A DNA stretch of 7,607 nt from Pseudomonadota bacterium (lineage in GTDB: Bacteria > Pseudomonadota > Gammaproteobacteria > Burkholderiales > Thiobacillaceae), in NCBI GenBank assembly GCA_021791235.1, contig JAJYXA010000276.1, forward strand, positions 1 through 7,607. The letters run 5' to 3'. The position numbers were made by a program, and so were the translations under genes. Every line of letters starts with the position of its first letter. The stretch's first letter is position 1. Positions 1 through 6,044 of this stretch are shown here, one piece after another. The notes below the pieces were generated by a model that was not told where the DNA came from, ran no database searches, and saw nothing but the letters and a program-made list of their open reading frames with translations.

Positions 1-1
1 G

Positions 2-763
2 GCGCTGCTGGCGTGGCTGTTCATCCGCCACTGGTTCGCGCCTTATCTGCCGGCGGAGCAGCTCGACAGCTACGTCGCCGGCCTGATTCTGCTGGCCGCG
101 GCACCCTGTACCGCGATGGTGTTCGTGTGGAGCCGGCTCACCGGCGGCGACCCGTATTTCACGCTGTCGCAGGTGGCGCTGAACGACGCCATCATGATCG
201 TCGCCTTCGCGCCCATCGTCGGCCTGCTGCTCGGGCTGTCGGCGATCGTGGTGCCGTGGGACACGCTGTTCACCTCGGTGGTGCTGTACATCGTCATCCC
301 GGTGATCCTGGCGCAGCTGTGGCGCAAAATGCTGCTCAAGCGCGGGCAGGCGGCGTTCGACGCGGTGATGGCGCAGCTCGGCCACGCCTCGATCCTGGCG
401 CTACTGGCGACGCTGGTGCTGCTGTTCGCCTTCCAGGGCGAGGCGATCCTCGCGCAGCCGCTGATCATCGCGCTCCTGGCCGTGCCCATCCTGATCCAGG
501 TGTTCTTCAACTCGGCGCTGGCCTACTGGCTCAATCGCAAGGTGGGCGAGAAGCACAGCGTGGCCTGCCCCTCGGCGCTGATCGGTGCGTCCAACTTCTT
601 CGAACTGGCGGTGGCGGCGGCGATTGCACTGTTTGGCTTCCAGTCGGGCGCGGCGCTGGCCACCGTGGTGGGCGTGCTGATCGAGGTGCCGGTGATGCTG
701 CTGGTGGTAAAGATCGTCAATCGCAGCAAGGGCTGGTACGAAACGGGGCTGGCTTCCAGATAA
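2..763 (+). CDS. acr3: ACR3-family arsenite efflux permease (C-terminal part, 5' end outside window)
   Basis: This is an inner-membrane carrier that exports arsenite, and in some members antimonite, driven by the proton gradient. Only the last 253 codons are present; full-length members have about 350 residues. The reading frame is open from base 2 and ends at TAA. The fragment holds about seven hydrophobic stretches. It carries the ACR3 signature APCTAMVFVWS with its conserved Cys (fragment residue 36), then the TGGDP and QVALNDAIM segments, and later GASNFFELA with its conserved Glu (residue 201). In characterised ACR3 proteins a Cys and a Glu in these positions are needed for transport. 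It ends in the usual KGWYE-type tail. The downstream metallo-hydrolase starts 9 bases after the stop, so the two are probably co-transcribed. The promoter and any arsR lie outside the window. The unrelated ArsB family lacks these motifs, so the ACR3 assignment is firm. The substrate is inferred from the family. Confidence 0.93.
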   Translation, partial: ALLAWLFIRHWFAPYLPAEQLDSYVAGLILLAAAPCTAMVFVWSRLTGGDPYFTLSQVALNDAIMIVAFAPIVGLLLGLSAIVVPWDTLFTSVVLYIVIPVILAQLWRKMLLKRGQAAFDAVMAQLGHASILALLATLVLLFAFQGEAILAQPLIIALLAVPILIQVFFNSALAYWLNRKVGEKHSVACPSALIGASNFFELAVAAAIALFGFQSGAALATVVGVLIEVPVMLLVVKIVNRSKGWYETGLASR

Positions 764-767
764 GGGA
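762..767 (+). promoter_or_regulatory. Ribosome binding site of the metallo-hydrolase gene
   Basis: AAGGGA lies 5 bases before the ATG at 773 and overlaps the TAA stop of the permease gene. This placement supports the chosen start and suggests translational coupling within an operon. Confidence 0.6.
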
Positions 768-772
768 ACACC

Positions 773-1705
773 ATGCTGAAACGTTACGTACTGCTTCTGT
801 TTGCCGCCGTGGCGGGTCTGGTCACCCTTGCCGCACGCGCTGATTATCAGCCCCGCGCCGAAAAGGTCGTCGACAACGTCTACGCCCTGATCGGTCCGCT
901 GGGCCAGCGCAGCGCGGACAACGACGGCCTCAACGCCAACTTCGGCTTCATCGTCACCCCCGACGGGGTGATCCTCATCGACTCCGGCGCCAGCCGCCTG
1001 GGCGCCGAGAAAATCGCCACTGCCATTGGCAAGGTGACGGACAAGCCGGTGCGCTGGGTCATCAACACGGGCAGTCAGGACCATCGCTGGCTGGGCAACG
1101 ATTATTTTGCCGGCAAGGGCGCCGAGGTCATGGCGCTTGCCCGCACTGCGGCCACCCAGGCCGAATTCGCGGCGCAGCACATGGATGCAATGAAACGCTT
1201 TCTCAGCGATCGCATGCAGGGGACGAAGCCGCTGCCCGCACCCAAAACGCTGGCTGGCGATTCGGCCACGCTGAAACTGGGCGGCGAAACCCTGGTGGTG
1301 ACCTACACCGATGCCCATTTCCCCGGCGATGCCCGGGTCTGGCTGCCGAAGCGCGGCGTGATGTTCAGCGGCGATCTGGTCTTTGTGGACCGTCTGCTGG
1401 GCGTATTGCCCTGGTCCAGCGTGAAGAATGGCCAGAAGGCGTTTCATGCGATGGCCGCGCTCAAGCCTGCGCACATCGTCCCTGGCCACGGCCGGGTGTG
1501 CGACCTGGCGCAGGCACAGCGTGAGACCGGCGACTACTACGATTTCCTCGCCGGCAAGGTGGGGGCTGCAGCGAGGGACATGGACCCGATGGAAGCCACG
1601 CTCGACCGCTACGCCGACCTGCCTGAATTCAGGCACCTGGAGAATTACGAAGGCCTGCACCGCGCCAACATGAACCGCGCGTTCACCGAATTCGAGTCGC
1701 AATAG
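773..1705 (+). CDS. Exported MBL-fold metallo-hydrolase (SoxH-like) with an altered metal-binding motif
   Basis: This 310-residue protein has a signal peptide (residues 1-23: positive LKR start, hydrophobic core, ARA before D24), so it is predicted to be periplasmic. The rest follows the metallo-beta-lactamase fold: FGFIVTPDGVILIDSG (57-72), the INTG..DHRWLGN loop (97-108), TDAHFPGD (179-186), MFSGDLVF (197-204) and HIVPGHG (234-240). His182, Asp201 and His239 match the later metal ligands of the family. The first motif, normally HxHxDH, reads G100-S-Q-D-H104. Both early histidines are missing, so the usual first zinc site looks incomplete while Asp103 and His104 may remain. The length and overall form resemble SoxH and quinoprotein-associated hydrolases. 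The substrate cannot be read from the sequence. The ATG at 773 has a good ribosome binding site and gives an intact signal peptide. A role in metal(loid) or thiol chemistry alongside the upstream arsenite exporter is inference from position only. Confidence 0.87.
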   Translation: MLKRYVLLLFAAVAGLVTLAARADYQPRAEKVVDNVYALIGPLGQRSADNDGLNANFGFIVTPDGVILIDSGASRLGAEKIATAIGKVTDKPVRWVINTGSQDHRWLGNDYFAGKGAEVMALARTAATQAEFAAQHMDAMKRFLSDRMQGTKPLPAPKTLAGDSATLKLGGETLVVTYTDAHFPGDARVWLPKRGVMFSGDLVFVDRLLGVLPWSSVKNGQKAFHAMAALKPAHIVPGHGRVCDLAQAQRETGDYYDFLAGKVGAAARDMDPMEATLDRYADLPEFRHLENYEGLHRANMNRAFTEFESQ

Positions 1706-1721
1706 TTTTGATACATACATT

Positions 1722-1814
1722 CGCCTGTTTGCAGGCGCATTGAGTCGCAGTTGACGCTTCTCCGGTGCGTCAACTGGCTGGCGGGGTGGATCAATCCCGC
1801 TTACCGCTTGGTAA
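1722..1814. repeat. Cluster of four adjacent inverted repeats (intergenic hairpins)
   Basis: Four perfect or near-perfect inverted repeats follow each other. (1) CGCCTG/CAGGCG, 1722-1737, 4-nt loop. (2) CAGTTGACGC/GCGTCAACTG, 1748-1776, 10 bp with a 9-nt loop. (3) GCGGGGT/ATCCCGC, 1781-1800, 7 bp including one G-T wobble, 6-nt loop. (4) TTACC/GGTAA, 1801-1814, 4-nt loop. None is followed by a T-run, so none is a standard intrinsic terminator. GCTTAC at 1799-1804 could alternatively pair with GTAAAGC at 1816-1822 with one bulge, which would compete with hairpins 3 and 4. The cluster lies between the metallo-hydrolase stop and the c-di-GMP gene. It could be an mRNA 3' end structure, a structured leader or a set of operators; I match it to no known RNA family. 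Confidence 0.6.
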
Positions 1815-1924
1815 TGTAAAGCTTCCCGCCATTTATCCGTTATTGCATGTAGCCGCTTGTGGCCGGCTTGCATCGTGTCCGCAGAAACAGGGTGCCTGAC
1901 AAGGTCAATCAACTCTACAAAACA

Positions 1925-4900
1925 ATGGCCCATTTGTCTTCCGGAGCAGTCAGCAAAGAAAAGCGGCGCTTTGCGCGGCAGCCTACATTGCAGACCGCGC
2001 GCATCCGGTTTGGTGAAGGCGCGGCCATTCCTTCCGAAATTCGTGACTACTGCCAGACCGGGCTGTACGTGGCTGTTCTCGAGGAAGGGATGCCCGATTC
2101 CGCTATCCCGGTTCTGATGGGCACGCCGGTCCAGGTGGAGTTTGCGGTGCAGCATGCCGGTGTGTTTGTCTGCAATGGCCGAGTCGCGCGCATCGCGCCA
2201 GGCGGTGTGGGCGTTCTTGTCACCGCGATGCCGGAAGGTGCCCTCCAGGCCCTGCGCGGTGTGAACGGGCGCCTTGCCCGATCCGACTTCCCTCCTGCGG
2301 GCTCAGGCCTCAGCCCACAACTCGCCCACGAACTGCTGCTGGAGTGCGACAGCCTGTTTCGGCGCATTCTCGATGCGGCATTGGATGATTTTTTCCAGCA
2401 GGCTGTGGAACGCTTGGCGGAAGCGAGTCAGGACGAGCCGACTTTTCTGGAACGATCCCGCTACGACAACGCCATTCAGGAATTGCTGCAGCAGCGCAGC
2501 CGAGTCGCGAATGATTTTTTTGCCGCCATGCGCGACCATATTCAGCAGCCTGGCTTGATCGTGGCGCCCAGCAGTGCTCACGCGGAAAATAGCCTGGCTC
2601 TTGTCGAGGAAAATGAGTTCGAGGACTGGCTGAATCTGTCTGCGGTCATCAATCAGATCGAAGAGGAGGTCATGGCGCCGCTCCATGAGGTGGGACAGCG
2701 CTATGGCCGGCTGATCGGCATGCCGGTTGACAGGAAGAGCAATCCCTTTGGCCCGGAGGTCATCTGCCGCACCCTCCAGGGCGTCATGCATGGGCTGGAT
2801 TTTTCCAATGCCATTCGCGCGGTTCTCTACAAGGCGCTTGGGCAAGCCGTCTCGCTTCATGCCCCGGCCCTTTACCGGCAGCTCAACCGGACGCTCGAAT
2901 CCCTGAAGCCAGTCGCACCGCTGCGGCCCGATCGCGATGCCTCGGCCGTGGCGAAGCCGAAGCCGAAGCCGGCGCTGACCCAGCCCGCCCTGGATCTGGC
3001 CGAGATCGCCAACACCCTGGACGCGCTTTTTAAACAGAATCAGGCCGGTATCGCCCAGACGCCTGAAAGCGCCGAATACGGTCTGGACCGTATTCTGGCA
3101 ACCTTCGGCCGTTCCCCAAAAGGTGTGGCTGGCAGTGCGCCGGGCGTGTCTGCGGCACGCTCCGGACGTCAGGGCAGCGCTGTTCCAGGGGCGGCTGCCG
3201 CTTGGCCCGACCTGTTGCACGTGGTGGGGCGCCTGCAACAGACTGCCCGCCAACTGGTCGATCGCGATCCGCAGGTATCTCGGTCAGACGGTACCGGGCG
3301 CGCCAGCGTCGTGTTGCCGGAAACCAGCCTGAGTGAGCTGCTGATTGCCCTGGACAGCCTGCCGTCGGCGGGCCTGGCAGAACCGGGCATGCCGTTTCTG
3401 GTCGATCAGCTCAATGCGCGCATTGCTGCGGACGGGCCCGATGCCCGGCGTCTTTCGCCGGCTTACCGCCAGATACTCGATACGACATCCAATCTGTTCC
3501 GCCGAGCACAGGCGGACTTCGTTCCCAGTTCCGACGTGGACCTGCTGGTGAAGCGGTTGGAGCGGCCGCTGCTCAAACTGGCGTTGCAGGATCCGGGATT
3601 TCCTTCGGTGCCCGACCATCCCGCTCGCCAGATGCTTAACCTCATCGAACAATATGCCGTGGCGGCCGACGACCAGGGCCGGGTTTTCGATGCCAAGCTG
3701 CAACGCTTTCTTTCGCTGCTGGTCGATCGCGTCTGCGACGAAGCCGATACAGACAGTGGGATTTTCGAGCGGGTTCGCGACACGCTCGAGAAAGTGCTAC
3801 TGCCGATTCTGCAGATACGCAGAACGCGCGTGGCCCGTCTGCAGGAAGCCTGTGAGGGCAGGGAGCGTATCCGTTCAGCGCGTGCTCGGGTCAATGCAGT
3901 CCTGGAGCAGCAGCTGGCGGGACGCGAGATACCGGGGTTGCTGTTGCGTTTGCTGGATGCGGGCTGGCGCCAGTATCTCGTGCTGCTGGAAATGCGCCAG
4001 GGGGAAGGAAGCGAGGCCTGGAATGAGGCCCTGGCCGTACTCGACCGGGTGTTTGATAGCCTAGGGCCCGCACCAGCAGACACGTCCCGTAGCGCCGAGT
4101 CGGCCCAGACCTTGCTGGGCGAGATCGAGCGTGCCTTGGCAACGGTCAATGTTGATACCAATCTGCTGGCCGCATTCATGGATGAGTTGGGCGCCAGCAT
4201 GGCTGGCGACCCGGCGCGTTCGCTTACGGGATCGGCGTTGGTACAGGTGCCGCCCGGCAGGTTGGCCATGTTGCCCAGCGAAGGGGAGGTTGCGCCCGCG
4301 CACCGCCAACTGGCAGACCGCCTGCGGGTGGGGGACTGGTGGGATTTCAGCCTGGACGGCAGCCGGGTTCCGATGCAGCTCATCTGGATCAGCCAGCCGC
4401 CGTCGAACTGCACTTTTGCCAATCGCTCCGCCACCAGCAAGACAGATCTCACCCTGGCCGAGCTCTCCCGGAAGATCCAGCGCGGCCTCGCCAAGCCGGG
4501 CAAGGATCTGGATCTGCCGCTGATCGAGCGGTCGGAGCAGGCCCTGTTCGACGATACCTATCAGAGCGTGGTGCATCAGGCCATGCACGACCCGGTGACC
4601 GGGCTGCTCAATCGCAAGGGGTTCCTGCAGCGCCTTGGCCGGATGACAATGCCGGATCAGACGGACAGGACGCACGCCGTCGGCATCATCGAGTTCGACC
4701 AGTTCCGCATGATCGTCAATACCTGCGGCGTGGAAGCGACGGAAAAACTGGCGCGCAACCTTGTCAGCGAGGTGCGTGCGCACATCAGCCCCTATGCGGT
4801 GCTGGCCGCGTTTCGCGACGATACCCTTGCACTTCTGCTGCCCAACTGTAGTCGGGAAGCGGGGTACAGCGCTTTCGACAGCCTGCTCGACCGGATGAAG

Positions 4901-5866
4901 GACTACCCTTTCCAGTACGGGCAGCACAGCTACAGCATCGGCTTCAATATCGGCATCACCGAGTTCGCACCCGACCGGTTCAGTGCTGCCGAAGCGATCC
5001 GGCGCGCCGATTCGGCCTGCATCACAGCAAAATCCCAGGGCCGCAACCGGGCGCAGGTCTACGAGCAGGCCAGCCCCCAGTTGCAGTCCCAGGAATCGCT
5101 GATGGACTGGGCGGGGCGGATCGATTCCTTCCTCAAAGGCAGCGGACTGCATCTGCGCTGCCAGCAGGTGTTGCCGATCGGAATGGGCAACGCCCGGCTG
5201 CCCTATTACGAAGTCCTGCTGGGTATCGAGGGCGCGGATGGGGTGGAGATTCTGCCGGCGCACTTCATCCCCGCCGTGGAGCGGCTGCAACGCGCGCATG
5301 AAGTGGACATCTGGGTCATGCGGAACGTGTTCGAGTGGATCGCTGCCAACAAGTCGGACTTTGCATCCGTGGGGGGGTTCGCCATCAACCTGTCCGCCAC
5401 GTCGCTCAGCAATCCCGAGGTCATGCGCTATCTGCAGGCGGTATTGCCGGTGAGCGACTTTCCCACTGACAAGATCATTTTCGAAATTACGGAAAGTGCC
5501 GCCATCGAGAGCTACGGCGCCGCGCAGGATTTCATCCGCGAAATTCGCCGCTATGGCTGCAAGTTCTCGCTGGACGATTTCGGAAGTGGATTCACCTCCT
5601 ACGCCCACCTGAAGAACCTGCGTACCGATACCCTCAAGATCGACGGCAGTTTCGTCAGGGACATGCTGCAGAATCCAGGCGACTTTGCCATGGTCAAGTC
5701 GATGAACGATATCGGCCACTCGCTGGGGTTGCTCACTGTGGCCGAATACGTGGAATCCCCGACGACTCTGGAGGCGCTGCGGGAAATCGGCGTCGACTAT
5801 GTTCAGGGCTACGCCATCCACAGGCCTTGCCGCATCGACGAAATCCTGTCGGCGCAGGCGGCCTAG
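1925..5866 (+). CDS. Multidomain c-di-GMP protein: PilZ - DUF1631 - degenerate GGDEF - EAL phosphodiesterase
   Basis: This 1313-residue cytoplasmic protein has no evident membrane segment. An N-terminal PilZ domain (about 11-108) has RxxxR at R14-R18 and a D41-x-C43-x-x-G46 motif. A DUF1631-like region (about 128-880) includes LALVEENEFEDWL, NPFGPEVICRTL, RPLLKLALQDPGF, a Pro/Ala-rich linker near 340-420 and a C-terminal VGDWWDF...WIS segment. The GGDEF domain (about 887-1046) starts with DPVTGLLNR, but its signature is RDDTL (964-968) and it has no RxxD inhibitory site, so cyclase activity is unlikely. The EAL domain (about 1063-1310) keeps E1096 (as EVL), N1155, E1187, D1217, D1218, K1238 and E1274, so c-di-GMP hydrolysis is plausible. 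G1100 replaces the usual arginine of the ExxxR motif. I chose the ATG at 1925, just ahead of PilZ; in-frame GTGs at 1859 and 1892 would add 22 or 11 residues. No start has a good ribosome binding site. The target process is unknown. Confidence 0.92.
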   Translation: MAHLSSGAVSKEKRRFARQPTLQTARIRFGEGAAIPSEIRDYCQTGLYVAVLEEGMPDSAIPVLMGTPVQVEFAVQHAGVFVCNGRVARIAPGGVGVLVTAMPEGALQALRGVNGRLARSDFPPAGSGLSPQLAHELLLECDSLFRRILDAALDDFFQQAVERLAEASQDEPTFLERSRYDNAIQELLQQRSRVANDFFAAMRDHIQQPGLIVAPSSAHAENSLALVEENEFEDWLNLSAVINQIEEEVMAPLHEVGQRYGRLIGMPVDRKSNPFGPEVICRTLQGVMHGLDFSNAIRAVLYKALGQAVSLHAPALYRQLNRTLESLKPVAPLRPDRDASAVAKPKPKPALTQPALDLAEIANTLDALFKQNQAGIAQTPESAEYGLDRILATFGRSPKGVAGSAPGVSAARSGRQGSAVPGAAAAWPDLLHVVGRLQQTARQLVDRDPQVSRSDGTGRASVVLPETSLSELLIALDSLPSAGLAEPGMPFLVDQLNARIAADGPDARRLSPAYRQILDTTSNLFRRAQADFVPSSDVDLLVKRLERPLLKLALQDPGFPSVPDHPARQMLNLIEQYAVAADDQGRVFDAKLQRFLSLLVDRVCDEADTDSGIFERVRDTLEKVLLPILQIRRTRVARLQEACEGRERIRSARARVNAVLEQQLAGREIPGLLLRLLDAGWRQYLVLLEMRQGEGSEAWNEALAVLDRVFDSLGPAPADTSRSAESAQTLLGEIERALATVNVDTNLLAAFMDELGASMAGDPARSLTGSALVQVPPGRLAMLPSEGEVAPAHRQLADRLRVGDWWDFSLDGSRVPMQLIWISQPPSNCTFANRSATSKTDLTLAELSRKIQRGLAKPGKDLDLPLIERSEQALFDDTYQSVVHQAMHDPVTGLLNRKGFLQRLGRMTMPDQTDRTHAVGIIEFDQFRMIVNTCGVEATEKLARNLVSEVRAHISPYAVLAAFRDDTLALLLPNCSREAGYSAFDSLLDRMKDYPFQYGQHSYSIGFNIGITEFAPDRFSAAEAIRRADSACITAKSQGRNRAQVYEQASPQLQSQESLMDWAGRIDSFLKGSGLHLRCQQVLPIGMGNARLPYYEVLLGIEGADGVEILPAHFIPAVERLQRAHEVDIWVMRNVFEWIAANKSDFASVGGFAINLSATSLSNPEVMRYLQAVLPVSDFPTDKIIFEITESAAIESYGAAQDFIREIRRYGCKFSLDDFGSGFTSYAHLKNLRTDTLKIDGSFVRDMLQNPGDFAMVKSMNDIGHSLGLLTVAEYVESPTTLEALREIGVDYVQGYAIHRPCRIDEILSAQAA
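2953..2970 (+). repeat. Threefold GAAGCC tandem repeat in the linker
   Basis: Three exact copies of GAAGCC encode a Lys-Pro run (AKPKPKPA) in the flexible linker that splits the DUF1631 region of the c-di-GMP protein. Each unit is 6 bases, so copy-number change would keep the frame and alter only linker length. Confidence 0.6.
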
Positions 5867-5885
5867 GTACGGGAGATGCGGGCAG

Positions 5886-5917
5886 AAAAAACGCCGCTCA
5901 TTGAGCGGCGTTTTTTT
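5886..5917. terminator. Bidirectional intrinsic terminator
   Basis: An 8-bp stem, CGCCGCTC/GAGCGGCG (5892-5899 and 5903-5910), with a 3-nt ATT loop is flanked by A6 (5886-5891) and T7 (5911-5917). It works in both directions. On the plus strand it ends the c-di-GMP gene 20 bases after its stop; on the minus strand it ends the tRNA-Thr transcript a few bases after the CCA end. Confidence 0.93.
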
Positions 5918-5922
5918 ACAAC

Positions 5923-5998
5923 TGGTGCCGCTGGCCGGAATCGAACTGGCGACCTTCGCATTACGAATGCGCTGCTCTACCAACTGAGCTACAGCGGC
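5923..5998 (-). tRNA. tRNA-Thr (anticodon CGT)
   Basis: Read on the minus strand, this 76-nt cloverleaf has a perfect 7-bp acceptor stem (GCCGCTG/CAGCGGC), D-arm GCTC-AGTTGGTA-GAGC, anticodon loop TTCGTAA, T-loop TTCGATT and an encoded ACCA end. The anticodon CGT lies at 5963-5965 and reads ACG (Thr). As I recall it, the anticodon-arm sequence matches E. coli thrW, including the non-paired G27 and A43. The T-stem has an A52-C62 mismatch. It lies downstream of gltX with its own -10 box and is followed directly by the two-way terminator. Confidence 0.96.
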
Positions 5999-6012
5999 GA
6001 AAAACTGCGCGC

Positions 6013-6018
6013 ATTATA
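6013..6018 (-). promoter_or_regulatory. -10 box of the tRNA-Thr promoter
   Basis: A perfect TATAAT on the minus strand lies 14 bases before the tRNA 5' end and is followed by a GC-only GCGCGC discriminator. The -35 region (about 6035-6041, ACCACA-like) is poor and sits just after the gltX stop. The tRNA can therefore be transcribed on its own, although read-through from gltX is also possible because no terminator lies between them. Confidence 0.65.
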
Positions 6019-6044
6019 GCGGAATCGTCTGCGCGTGTGGTGGC

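Noticed and set aside
1722..1737. Hairpin after the metallo-hydrolase as an intrinsic terminator
   Set aside because: The 6-bp stem is not followed by a T-run, so it does not meet the usual criteria; kept only as part of the hairpin cluster.
1808..1836. TTGGTA / ATTTAT as a promoter for the c-di-GMP gene
   Set aside because: Spacing of 17 is right, but both boxes are weak, and the -35 box falls inside a hairpin. The match is not better than background.
1722..1924. c-di-GMP riboswitch (GEMM type) in the leader of the c-di-GMP gene
   Set aside because: I looked for the conserved GEMM core sequences and did not find them; the hairpins alone are not enough for a riboswitch call.
401..2155. Long open frame on the minus strand (584 codons) opposite the metallo-hydrolase
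   Set aside because: It spans two unrelated plus-strand genes and an intergenic gap, its translation has no recognisable domain and is rich in His, Arg and Gln, and the plus-strand genes have clear family motifs. It is a high-GC shadow frame.
4061..5983. Long minus-strand open frame (640 codons) opposite the c-di-GMP protein, running through the terminator and into tRNA-Thr
   Set aside because: It would begin inside a tRNA gene and cross a strong terminator, and its translation has no family motif. The plus-strand GGDEF-EAL reading is unmistakable.
5923..5998. tRNA-Thr as an attachment site of an integrated element
   Set aside because: No repeated copy of the tRNA 3' end and no integrase gene is present in the window.
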